From assembly GCA_965216155.1 (NCBI GenBank), contig CBDCFD010000006.1:868001-932000 (forward strand): DNA of 64,000 bases. Reading direction: 5' to 3'. This document shows positions 35,351-44,614 of the stretch, piece by piece. Within the stretch, counting starts at the first letter, position 1. Each line of letters begins with the position of its first letter. Below the pieces are notes generated by a model. That model worked only from the letters and a program-made list of their open reading frames with translations. It was not told where the DNA came from and made no database searches. A program made the translations under genes and the position numbers. This stretch comes from CATOSP01 sp965216155 (GTDB lineage Bacteria > Chloroflexota > Dehalococcoidia > Lucifugimonadales > UBA3495).

Positions 35351-38246
35351 ATGCCCCACCAAACCGAACCCAGCGCCAACAACGCTCTGGCCGCTCTCTT
35401 GCGTCCGATGCTACACGGCTACCGCGTGCGTTCCGAGACTACCCAGACCATTAGGGACCATCCCGGTCAACGTCCCGACATCTTAATCACCGCCGCCGAC
35501 CGTTCCCCGGTGGTGGTGGAGGCCGAATACATGCCGGCGGGTACCGTCGAACAGGATGCCAGTTCCAGGCTGGGCATGGCGGTGACCGTCGATCCTCGGC
35601 CAATCGAGGCCGCAATAGCTCTGCGCTATCCCGAGCCGGTCGGCCAGTCAGAAGACTTGCACGCGGCCATTCAGGAAGCCCAACTTTCCTTTGCGGTCCT
35701 CAACGATGATGGGACTCGGTTCCCAGTGTCAGGCTGGTTGGACGGATCGACCTCGGACCTGGCCGACATCATCCGTCTGGTTTCCGTCCCTCAACGCGCC
35801 GTGAACGAGGCGGCTACCGCCCTGGAACAGGGGATTGAACAAGCCGCGGCAATCCTCAACGCAATGGGTGATACGAACCCCGGGATCAACCTTGCCATAG
35901 CCAGACTGTTGGGGATGAGCGACGTTCCTCAGACCCGACGTATGGCATGCGCCATCATGGCCAATGCCCTGGTATTCCACGAGCGCATCGCGGGGATGCA
36001 CCAGACCATCAAGCCACTGCGCTTGGTATGCGGCCCCGAGATAGCCGACGCGCAGGAAGAGACCCTGGCCGCCTGGACGGACATTCTGAAGATCAACTAT
36101 TGGGCAATTTTCGGCATTGCCAAAGACATCCTGGACCAATTGCCGTCGGAGTTCGCATCTCAGATACTTGAGGAACTGCGCAGCACCGCCCAGAAGGTGG
36201 GCGCCGCCGGAGTAAACAACGCCCACGACCTCACCGGCCGCATCTTTCAGAGGCTCATTTCCGACCGCAAGTACCTGGCGACGTTCTACACCCTGCCCGC
36301 GTCGGCGGCGCTGTTGGCAAGGCTGGCGGTAGCCAAGATGGATAACATCGGCTGGTCCGACAAAGAGTCTATCGGCAAGCTGCGAGTCGCCGACTTCGCC
36401 TGCGGCACCGGCGCGTTGCTCTCCGCAGTCTACAAGCAGATCGCGGCCCGGTACGAAAACACTGGAGGCAACCCCTCCGAATTACACCCGGTAATGATGG
36501 AGGAGGTCCTTTACGGCTGCGACGTGATGCCCTCGGCCATCCACATTACAGGGTCTACTTTGTCCGGGGTCGAGCCCGGGATCGGATTTGGAAGCTCTCG
36601 CCTCTACACGCTCGCCTATGGTCGCCAAATCGACGGCAGTGTGAAGATCGGCTCGCTGGAGTTGCTCCAGTCGTCCGCCGCGCTTACTCTGTTCAATAGC
36701 AGCGACCCCGCAATGAGGACCGGGAGTGTCGGCGAGCAGACCTCCGCCCAGATCATGGCAGACATCCCCGACCAGGGATTCGACCTGGTGATAATGAATC
36801 CACCGTTTACCAGCAACACGAGCCACGAGGGGTCTCATATCAACGTTTTTAACCCCTCATTTGCTGCATTCAACACAAGTGAGTCGGGGCAGAGGGCCAT
36901 GGCGAAGCAACTGGCCGAACTCACTATAGGCAGTTGCTACCATGGCAATGCGGGCTTGGCCTCAGCATTTGCGGCGTTGGCCCATCGGAAGCTTAAGCCA
37001 GGAGGTATTCTGGGCCTTGTCCTACCCTTATCCGCCGCTGCCGGTTTGTCATGGCAGAAATTCCGACAAATGCTAGCTAGGGATTACGTTGACTCGACGA
37101 TCCTTAGTATTGCTTCCAGTGGTGCAGCAATGTCGTTTTCGTCCGATACCGGAATGGCCGAATGCCTCATCATAGCCCGCAAACGAGAATCGCCTGAGTC
37201 AAAGGAGGAACCGGCCCAGTTCGGCTCTCTGAACAGTCGCCCTAGAGGACTCCCCGATGCGCATTCGATCGCCAACTGTATTGCGAGTACGGACAGGGTC
37301 AGGAAAGTTAACGAAGGACCATATGGTGGTACCTCCCTCGTGGTCGGGCACGAGTCTACAGGCGAGATGATAATCGGGTTCCCTCCATTAGACGGACAGG
37401 TCTGGGGAGGAGTGCGCTTGACCGATTACTCATTAGGCGCAAGCTTCCTACGCCCTGTCCAATTCGAAGCTCTGGCTTCCAGGCAGCCCGTCTCCCCTTG
37501 ATTTGCGTGTCGCGTTGCTACAAGACCTGGGTGATCTCGGCTTGGTACATCGCGATATCAGTGGTCCACCTCCTCGCGCCCCATTTGCCAAGACCAACCC
37601 TAGCCCGACAGCGACCTATCCTTGCTTATGGAACCACGACGCCAAGAAAGAGACACGGATGATTTGCGAGCCTGATTCGCAATTACAAGCGAGGCCAGGG
37701 TTGGAGTCCAAAGCGATCTCTGCTTGGTCCACCGCAAGTCGGAGCCATTTGAACCGTGATTTTACTTTCGGCTCTCAAGCCCTAGCCGTCGCCTTTACCG
37801 AATCGAAATCAATGGACGGTCGAGTCTGGCCTAATGTTGTGTTCAGGGACATTAAATTCGACTACGCCTTTACGGTGTGGGCGAATAGCACGTTGGGTCT
37901 CCTGGCGTATTGGTGGCACTCCAGTCGTCAACAGTCCAGCAAAGCTACGATCAGTGTCCGTTTGGCTGAAACCCTCCCGACCTTGGACTTCCGCGTTCTC
38001 AGCGACGAGCAGCTAGCCACTGCCGAGACCATCTTCGAGGAGTTCCGGGACAAGGAACTGAAGCCCGCCTACCTGGCCGACGCCGACCCCAACCGCGCCC
38101 TCCTGGACCGTCGGGTGGTCTGCGACATTCTGGGATTCGGCGAAGCCGTGTACCAGGGAGTCCGCCGCCTCGCCGCCAAGTGGTGTGCCGAACCCAGCGT
38201 CCACGGCGGTAAAGCCCGGCCAAAGGGAGCGGCGTTGGTAATTTAG
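35351..38246 (+). pseudogene. N-6 DNA methylase with N-terminal nuclease-like domain (type IIG-like), frameshifted near 37490
   Basis: The first frame (716 residues) has an N-terminal PD-(D/E)xK-like segment (RPDILITAADRSPVVVEAEY), a helical domain, and an adenine-methylase core with LRVADFACGTGALLSAVYKQ (SAM motif I) and LVIMNPPFTSN (catalytic NPPF). It stops at TGA 37499-37501. The next frame continues without a gap in homology as GSPSPLDLRVALLQDLGDLG, then LVHRDISGPPPRAPFAK and a target-recognition-like C-terminus ending at 38246, about 965 residues in all. One base is gained or lost near 37480-37499. As a single protein it could be a modification-restriction fusion. Confidence 0.7.
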
Positions 38247-38302
38247 GAATGGCTTGGTAGCCTACTTCATTGCACTGAATGTCCGAGTGTTATACTTGGA
38301 CG

Positions 38303-39397
38303 ATGGCAAATCAAGGCAACCAAACATCGCATGGAGACCCACATGGCCGGAGGGTAGCTCGGAAAAAGGCGCTCCTACTTGCCGAGGCTTCCAGGGTGAT
38401 TCGTTCCCTCGAAGTCTTGTTGCTAAGGGCTGATGTAGACCCCACGTCGTGCCAGCAACTTAGCAGCCATGTCGCCCATCTGGAAGCAAGTGAACTTATG
38501 AAGTCCTACGGTCACGTGGAGCCCCGGAACCGGTTCAAGAAGAAGAATGCTGGTCAGCCACTCATGCGGCAAAGGCCGACCAGCGGATTGTATTTGGATG
38601 AAAACGGCAAGTCCAATCCCGAGTCACATTTGGACTCCCCTCAGTTCTTCTCATTGGGAGGTGTCGTTATGTCTGACGAAGCACGAGAAGACTACATCAC
38701 CCAGGCGGACAAGATCAAGGAAGTTTTTTTCCGAACCACAGAAATTACTTTCCATGAACCGGCCATGCGGAATAGAGATGGAATCTACCACTTCGGCGAT
38801 GACAAGGGGAAGCAATCTGCGTTTGACGCCGCAATCAACCACCTCATCATCACGAGTGACTTCAAAGTATTTGGAGCGGGTATCAGAAAAACGGCTTTTC
38901 AACAAGACTTTATTGATGCAGGGATCGACCCATACCTTCCCACCGACGTTTACTCGGTGGGAATTTTGATGCTCCTTGAGCGATACGTTGATTTCCTTGC
39001 GAACGACTCCACGGAGCGAATGGGGCGTATCACATTCGAGAGTCAAGGACCCAAGGAGGATGCCTTACATCAACTGGAATACGCCAGAATTCTAGTCGAA
39101 GGGACGCAATGGGTGCCAGATTCAGCATTTCGAAGTTGGCTTGAAACTGGACTCCGATTCATACCCAAATCTGGGTCTCATCCCTGTGAACTAGCTGATA
39201 TGGTCTCCAGAGACATATATGAGTGGATCAGAGGGGATTGCGAACTAAGTCCGGGGAGATGGAACCTATTTGACGGCAAGATGTACTGGCGTGGCGACGG
39301 AAGGATGGGCAAATTCGGGGTCAAGGTGTTCCCGGACGCCGACATCAAGGAAGCGATAGACCGCCATCGGGAGCGGTGTATGGGCCGAACACACTAA
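38303..39397 (+). CDS. DUF3800 domain protein next to a DNA methylase
   Basis: ATG 38303 gives 364 residues. DUF3800 is an RNase H-like fold; the expected acidic strands appear as SGLYLDENGKSN and FFSLGGVVMSDEAREDY (residues ~84-120) and RMGRITFESQGPKEDALHQL near 242. A highly charged N-terminal region precedes. In other genomes DUF3800 genes often lie in defence loci, and here the gene follows the frameshifted methylase by 56 bases in the same direction. Its enzymatic role is not established. Confidence 0.65.
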   Translation: MANQGNQTSHGDPHGRRVARKKALLLAEASRVIRSLEVLLLRADVDPTSCQQLSSHVAHLEASELMKSYGHVEPRNRFKKKNAGQPLMRQRPTSGLYLDENGKSNPESHLDSPQFFSLGGVVMSDEAREDYITQADKIKEVFFRTTEITFHEPAMRNRDGIYHFGDDKGKQSAFDAAINHLIITSDFKVFGAGIRKTAFQQDFIDAGIDPYLPTDVYSVGILMLLERYVDFLANDSTERMGRITFESQGPKEDALHQLEYARILVEGTQWVPDSAFRSWLETGLRFIPKSGSHPCELADMVSRDIYEWIRGDCELSPGRWNLFDGKMYWRGDGRMGKFGVKVFPDADIKEAIDRHRERCMGRTH

Positions 39398-40054
39398 AAA
39401 GCGCTCGTCTTCAGGGAAAACAAGCGCCGATAGCGGGGATCCGCTATCCATTACCCCCATTAAACACTTTGTTAAATCGTTTGTCAACCATTCTCAGGAA
39501 TGGAGAAAATTGCGGAACTCTTTAGTTGCCGAAGGGTCAGAAGAATAATAGCGTGAATAGGATTCGTCGGCCATTCAGGGTGGGGGAATTCGGCAAATAC
39601 CTTAACGGTATTCGTCCCCCATTAGCAGTCGCAAGCTCAGTTGGGTAGTTTTGCAATCTTCTCAGGAATGCAGGAATGGTAACTGTTCAGATTTGCCCGG
39701 TGCACCCGCGCCATTCCGCCTATCCCTTCGACAGGCTCAGGATAGGATCGAGGTGCAACAGAGTCTAAGGACTATCCCTGGTCCACATCCTCCTGGATTG
39801 CCCTTCGAAATCTCCCCCATACCGCACACCAACGACGCTACTTCATCCCAAATCGCTGACACTGTCCCCTTTTCAGGCCCGGTCCCGCTTCGCTAACATG
39901 ATTGCTGCCAGATTTCACGCTGGGGCCTCAATCCCCGTAGCCCACGGAGTGCAAATGTCCCCGAATGCCCCACTTTGCGCCGGAAAACGAAAAATGTCCC
40001 GATTCCCCTCTGTACTCTGAAAGCGAGAATCGGCATGGCCTCTGAGCATACGCC
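39398..40054. other. 657-base non-coding stretch with a small hairpin
   Basis: No gene is supported. A hairpin pairs CCTATCC (39719-39725) with GGATAGG (39740-39746) around CTTCGACAGGCTCA, a sequence often seen as a dispersed intergenic repeat. The tail is the leader of the MidA-like gene. Confidence 0.45.
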
Positions 40055-41239
40055 ATGACCGCCGAAGCTGAGGTCCGCCGCCGCATCGACGAGGACGGCG
40101 CCATCTCGTTTGCTGAATTCATGGAAGCGGCGTTGTATTGGCCTCATGGTGGCTATTACGCCTCCGGGGGGCGGGTCGGAGCGTCGGGCGACTATTTCAC
40201 CAGCCCGTTGGTCCACCCGGGCTTCGCCGCCTTGATCGCGGTACAGCTTCACCAAATGTGGCAGGTTATGGGTTCGCCCGGCAGGTTTACAATAGTGGAA
40301 GTGGGAGCGGGTGATGGCCTCCTGTGTCGAGACATCCTGAGCTACGCCGAGGACTTGCCCGCCAGGTTTTCAGAAGCCATGAGTTACCTTTGCATCGACC
40401 GGAGAGTAACAGCCGGGCATGAACGTGACCTGAAACACGCCCATCGAATCGTTGCGGATGCCCTGCCGGTCAGCGGAGTCGAGGGGTGTATTCTCTCAAA
40501 CGAGCTTTTGGACGCCTTCCCGGTCCATCAAGTAGTTATGGAAGAGGGGGCGTTGCGGGAAGTGTACGTGGTACAGGAGGAGGGAAACCTGATTACCTGT
40601 ACCGGGGAACTGTCGACGCCTGCACTGGCGGAAAGGCTAGATGACCTGGGGGTCACGCTTGCCGATGGCCAGACCGCTGAAATCAATTTGGGTCTGGAAG
40701 GATGGGGCGACAATGCGGCTTCCGCCCTCAGCCGTGGTTTTGTCCTGACCGTAGATTACGGACGGAGCGCCAGGGAGCTATACTCCGCCCGGGACCGTCT
40801 CCGCGGTACGCTGAGCACTTTCTATCGACACGTTCAGACCGATAGCCCCCTGCAGCGGATCGGGCGGCAGGATATCACGTCCCAGGTAGACTTCACGTCC
40901 GTGGTCCGGCTTGGGGAACGGGCAGGACTGGACTTCCTGGATATCACGGACCAGAGGTCTTTCCTGGGAAACCTGGGGGTGGAGGATTTGCTGGGACGCC
41001 TCCGAAACGTGACCGCCGGACGGACGGAGTTCACGGCCAACTACAGGGGGATACTTGAACTGGTGGACCCCTCCGGACTCGGGGACTTCAAGGTGCTGGC
41101 ACAGGGTAAGAACGTCGAGACGCCCAGCTTGTGGGGATTTAGACCGGCGCACGAGAGCCGGAGTCTCACTTCCTCGCTACCGACTCCGACTCTTACCGCC
41201 CGCCATCTAAACTTCAGACCAAGGCCAGCGTCCGGTTAG
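40055..41239 (+). CDS. MidA/NDUFAF7-like class I SAM-dependent methyltransferase
   Basis: The 394-residue protein follows the MidA (DUF185) family: EVRRRIDEDGAISFAEFMEA, ALYWPHGGYYASGG, GDYFTSPLVHPGFAALIAVQ, TIVEVGAGDGLLCRDIL (SAM motif), CILSNELLDAFPVHQVV and GFVLTVDYGR. The mitochondrial relative NDUFAF7 methylates an Arg of complex I subunit NDUFS2; a role in bacterial complex I or other protein methylation is plausible but unproven. The C-terminal ~25 residues are Ser/Thr/Pro-rich and may be non-conserved. Confidence 0.88.
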   Translation: MTAEAEVRRRIDEDGAISFAEFMEAALYWPHGGYYASGGRVGASGDYFTSPLVHPGFAALIAVQLHQMWQVMGSPGRFTIVEVGAGDGLLCRDILSYAEDLPARFSEAMSYLCIDRRVTAGHERDLKHAHRIVADALPVSGVEGCILSNELLDAFPVHQVVMEEGALREVYVVQEEGNLITCTGELSTPALAERLDDLGVTLADGQTAEINLGLEGWGDNAASALSRGFVLTVDYGRSARELYSARDRLRGTLSTFYRHVQTDSPLQRIGRQDITSQVDFTSVVRLGERAGLDFLDITDQRSFLGNLGVEDLLGRLRNVTAGRTEFTANYRGILELVDPSGLGDFKVLAQGKNVETPSLWGFRPAHESRSLTSSLPTPTLTARHLNFRPRPASG

Positions 41240-41252
41240 TCTCCCATCAAAA

Positions 41253-41275
41253 GCCCCTCTTCGAGAAAGGGGGAG
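41253..41275 (-). terminator. possible terminator below the trmI-HD operon
   Basis: On the minus strand CCCC...GGGG pair around TTTCTCGAAGA, followed by CTTTTG. The stem is short, so the call is tentative; it may serve both converging genes. Confidence 0.35.
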
Positions 41276-41341
41276 GGAGCCACTACTCTGTGAATTGAGG
41301 GGATGGTGATCAACACCGGCATCGGTTGTTCCAAGCAAGCG

Positions 41342-41908
41342 CTAGTCTTGCAGGTCTATGCGGGCGGCGGCGGGCTTCATGCTCTCTACTACGAAGGCTA
41401 TGTGCTCGTCGAGGTCGATGCCCAGTTCTTCCGCGCCCCTTGCCAGGTCGTCACGGTTTACGTCCTTGGCGAACCCTTTGTCGCGCATCTTGCGGCGCAC
41501 CGACCGGGGGGTGACGTCGTTCAGGCTCTTGGAGGGGCGCACTAGGGCCACGGCTCGCACGAATCCAGAAAGCTCGTCCACGGCAAACAGGGTGTGCTCC
41601 ATGAGGGACTCCCTGGCGATGCCGGTGTGGTCTCCGTGGGTCAATACGGCGCGGATGATGTCGTCGGGGTAGCCGTGGCCGCGGAGAATCTGCGCCCCGT
41701 AGTTGGGATGGTCTTCCGGGGTTGGGCATATCTCCCAGTCGAAATCGTGGAGAAGGCCCGCGATTGCCCACCGCTCCTCGTCTTCGCCGAACTTCCGAGC
41801 GTAGCCTCTCATGGATGCCTCGACGCTGAACAGATGCTTCATCAGCATGTCGGTCTTGACGTGTTGATTCAGAAAGTCGATGGTCCGGTCTCTATCCATC
41901 ACATCCAT
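41342..41908 (-). CDS. HD-domain (HDIG-type) metal-dependent hydrolase
   Basis: The 188-residue protein has the HD pattern: H near residue 25 (MLMKHLFSVEASMRGYARKF), WAIAGLLHDFDWEICPTPED (the HD pair), DHPNYGAQILRGHGYPDDII and RAVLTHGDHTG. Members hydrolyse nucleotides or phosphate esters, or act in signalling; the substrate is unknown. Its ATG overlaps the trmI stop by one base (TAATG), so translation is coupled. The link to tRNA methylation is only positional. Confidence 0.85.
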   Translation of the reverse strand: MDVMDRDRTIDFLNQHVKTDMLMKHLFSVEASMRGYARKFGEDEERWAIAGLLHDFDWEICPTPEDHPNYGAQILRGHGYPDDIIRAVLTHGDHTGIARESLMEHTLFAVDELSGFVRAVALVRPSKSLNDVTPRSVRRKMRDKGFAKDVNRDDLARGAEELGIDLDEHIAFVVESMKPAAARIDLQD

Positions 41909-42744
41909 TAGATCCCTCCTGTAGATCCCTCCTGTTCTTCGCCGTCCGGCGCCTGGGGCACTTCGGACTCACCAACGGCGGGCCGCGCTGTCCTGGGTTC
42001 ACACCTGACAGCGGTAGTGAGGAAACCGCTGTGGGCAATCATGCGGTGTTCCGGCCGGACGCTGCGCTCGGTGACGTGCCAGGGCCGAAGCAGAGTTTCC
42101 ACCGTTTCGATCATCTGGAACCGGGTGTCTTCCTCCAGGGCCAGGGTCAAACGGTGAACTTGCAAAATTGTGGGCAGAAAGCTGAGGACTATACCCCCCA
42201 TCACGAGACAATCCCCAATAGTAGACACCGACTGCCAGGGTTCGGGCACATCCAACACGACGCGGTCGACATCCCGCTCGGAGATGCCCTGATAGATGTC
42301 TCCCACTCTGATTGTGAGCCGGGAAATGTCGGGCAGCACTCGTTGAATGTTGGACTTGGCCCGGGGAATCACCGACTCCTCGATCTCGTAGGTGATGACC
42401 TGTCCCGTGCCGCCCACCGCTCTGAGCAGCGCCGCGGTGAGGGAGCCGGACCCAAGCCCTCCCTCGATTACCATAGCGCCGGGGAATATGTCGGCCATGG
42501 ACACAATGTTGCCGAGGTCCTTGGGGTAGATAATCTGGGGGCCGCGGGGCATCTCGCGGACGAAGTCCCCAAGCGTGGGGCGCACCGCCAGCAGGACGTG
42601 TCCCTTGTCCGTGCGGTACCAGCCACCCACGGTATGGCCAATCAGTTCCGCGTGAGCCAGCCTCCCCTGGTGGCTGTGGAACGTCTGCCCGTCGGAGAGG
42701 GTCAAGAGGTGGCGGCGACCCTTACGGTCCTGCAAGAGGGCCAT
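41908..42744 (-). CDS. trmI: tRNA (adenine-N1)-methyltransferase TrmI
   Basis: ATG 42744 (after GGTGAT) gives 278 residues and a start MALLQDRKGRRHLLTLSDGQ; the upstream extension is repeat-derived. The TrmI layout is clear: an N-terminal beta domain with QTFHSHQGRLAHAELIGH, then PRGPQIIYPKDLGNIVSMAD, the SAM site GAMVIEGGLGSGSLTAALLR, and VDRVVLDVPEPWQS (the DxPxPW substrate motif). The enzyme makes m1A58 in the T-loop of tRNAs, stabilising them. Operon with the HD gene. Confidence 0.92.
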   Translation of the reverse strand: MALLQDRKGRRHLLTLSDGQTFHSHQGRLAHAELIGHTVGGWYRTDKGHVLLAVRPTLGDFVREMPRGPQIIYPKDLGNIVSMADIFPGAMVIEGGLGSGSLTAALLRAVGGTGQVITYEIEESVIPRAKSNIQRVLPDISRLTIRVGDIYQGISERDVDRVVLDVPEPWQSVSTIGDCLVMGGIVLSFLPTILQVHRLTLALEEDTRFQMIETVETLLRPWHVTERSVRPEHRMIAHSGFLTTAVRCEPRTARPAVGESEVPQAPDGEEQEGSTGGI

Positions 42745-42805
42745 ATCACCTTCACCGAAAAAGTTCTTATCGGAAGACAATCGGCGGCTCCATTGAGTGC
42801 CGGAG

Positions 42806-43411
42806 TTACCGGCTAGTCCGTGTAGGCACATATTGTACGACTTTTCGCCTCGATATGCCGGAGGCTGGGGCCGTGGGACAGGGCAATCGCATCTTGACCT
42901 CTTCACGGCCGGAATAGGCAACCAAAAGGGTTGCCCCTACAGCGATGGGGTCCAGGCCGTGGGTGGCCGGTGGCCGGTGGTGGGTGGTGGGTGACCAGTG
43001 GCCGGTGACCAGTGGCCGGGGGGTGCCGCTACAGCGTTGGGGTCCAGGCATTGGCGATACCGGCGAACCCCTCCATCCGCAGTTGCCCCTACGGCGATGG
43101 GGTCCGGGGCGGCAGGGTCCGGAGGAGACGCCAGGGGCCCAGGGGCCGGACAGTTGGTTTTCAGCGCGGCAGCGTTCCAGGTAGCGGACGACGGCTGTGA
43201 AGGTATGCAGACGGTAGCCGGAGCCGGCGACCCGGATGGCAAAGGCTTGAGAGTTGGGAAAGGGTTGGCGGTCTGCCTGGGAGCAGGTCCACTCCAGGCA
43301 TAGCTCTTCGGCCATGCGTTGGAGGTGGAGTTCCACCAACGGACGGGCCAGTTTGCGTTTGAGGGCGCGGTCGCGGGACCACAGGGTGTTAATTTCAGAG
43401 CTAAGACTCAT
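42806..43411 (-). CDS. hypothetical protein whose C-terminal half is repeat-derived
   Basis: Only the first ~90 residues look genuine: MSLSSEINTLWSRDRALKRK, PLVELHLQRMAEELCLEWTC and GSGYRLHTFTAVVRYLERCR, a basic helical segment. From about 43130 downward the frame runs through GTGGCCGG-type and GTTGCCCC-type repeats, giving low-complexity sequence. The true gene may be a ~95-residue protein extended or disrupted by repeats, or not a gene. No family recognised. Confidence 0.3.
   Translation of the reverse strand: MSLSSEINTLWSRDRALKRKLARPLVELHLQRMAEELCLEWTCSQADRQPFPNSQAFAIRVAGSGYRLHTFTAVVRYLERCRAENQLSGPWAPGVSSGPCRPGPHRRRGNCGWRGSPVSPMPGPQRCSGTPRPLVTGHWSPTTHHRPPATHGLDPIAVGATLLVAYSGREEVKMRLPCPTAPASGISRRKVVQYVPTRTSR
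42926..43112. repeat. degenerate repeat block: three GTTGCCCCTAC-type units plus GGTGGCCGGTGG tandem
   Basis: Copies of a ~27-base unit starting GTTGCCCCTACAGCGATGGG occur at about 42930, 43024 (changed to GTGCCGCTACAGCGTTGGGG) and 43084. Between the first two lies a low-complexity tandem of GGTGGCCGGTGG and GTGACCAGTGGCCG motifs (about 42958-43020). Confidence 0.6.
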
Positions 43412-44171
43412 GGCGCCGGCTGGATTGCTCCTTCAGATTTTGGATATAGTCGATGGCACACATTCGGGTGTTCTGAAGCTAGAAAATTTATTTCAGGGAA
43501 ATTGTGCGCCATTTTGGTACATTGGGCCTGGGTGGCCAGGAGGATTGCGAATTTGTCCGATTCTCGCCGACTGCCCGGCGTTGGCAATACTCCACAACCG
43601 GGCCGGTGGATTCCGGCGAAAGCGGGAATGACGAGGGAGGGGCGGGAAGGACGAGTTGGATGCTGCGTCAACACTTAGTGGACACCTCCGGGACTTTGCA
43701 CTCATCTTACCTGGGTGGCGGGTCAGGGATTTGGACCGGGACGGGGTTCCGGCAAGGGTTATGGTAACGGGTGGTCACCCCAGGTGGGAAGGGCGGGGTG
43801 TCAGCAGTCCAGTTCAGGACGCGATTGCCCTGGAGCCGTGGGATGGTGAAGGCCACCCACCATGATCAGGATGAAGGCAGCAATTTTCGTGGTAATGATG
43901 GGTCCGGGGATTGCTGCTTATGTAAATCAAGGACACTTATGCGCAGCTACTACCCCATCCGTCATTCCGGCCCCGGTATCCAGTACGGGGCAGGCTTTGA
44001 GGCGGAATCCAGGAACCCTTACTTAGAATCACGTTCAGATACCTGAGCATTTCCGGGTTCCAGCGAAAGCTGGAACGACGATGGAGCCGGTTGCGGTCAT
44101 AATCGAAAGGCTCCGGGTTTTGGGAGGATGGCTTTGCGCGGCAGGGGCGGTTGCGATAAAGTTAGGACGAT
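43412..44171. repeat. intergenic stretch with REP-like palindromes
   Basis: No gene is supported over ~760 bases. Three short palindromic units are seen: ATTCCGGCGAAAGCGGGAAT (43610-43629), a split unit with GTCATTCCGGCCCCGG (from 43961) and GGCGGAATCCAGG, and GTTCCAGCGAAAGCTGGAAC (44057-44076). They resemble dispersed repetitive extragenic palindromes. Confidence 0.6.
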
Positions 44172-44570
44172 ATGAGACGACGCTTGTTTACTCTGGAAGA
44201 GGCCAACGCCGAGTTGCCCTGGCTGATCGAGACTTTTGCAGGTCTGATGCCGGTGCGCGACGAGTTGGCGGCAAAGCAGCAGGAGTTGATCGTGTTGTTG
44301 AGGGCGCACCGGGGTAACGGCTTGACCAGCCATGAGACGGAGCGGAGGGAGCTGCAACGCGCAGTGAACCGCCTCACCCAGGGCCTGCAGGGCAAGCTGA
44401 GGGAAGTTGGGGAAAGAGGCATCATCGTTAGAGACCTCTCCAGTTGGCTGGTGGACTTCCCGTCGTTGCGGGAAGGGAGGGAGATTTACCTCTGCTGGAT
44501 ACGGGGCGAAGAACGCATCGATTTCTGGCATGAGACCAACGCCGGATTCGACTCCCGCCAACCTTTGTAG
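44172..44570 (+). CDS. DUF2203 family protein
   Basis: This 132-residue protein fits DUF2203: it starts MRRRLFTLEEANAELPWLIE, continues with a long helical hairpin, then GIIVRDLSSWLVDFPSLREG and REIYLCWIRGEERIDFWHET, ending NAGFDSRQPL. The end motif, with W, E and G-F residues, is the family signature. Function unknown; the family is small, cytosolic and common in Chloroflexota and Actinobacteriota. Monocistronic here, between a repeat region and the IS607 element. Confidence 0.85.
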   Translation: MRRRLFTLEEANAELPWLIETFAGLMPVRDELAAKQQELIVLLRAHRGNGLTSHETERRELQRAVNRLTQGLQGKLREVGERGIIVRDLSSWLVDFPSLREGREIYLCWIRGEERIDFWHETNAGFDSRQPL

Positions 44571-44614
44571 CCAGAGCGCACTGGCCGGTGGTGGTTCTTC
44601 CAGCGGATTCGCCG

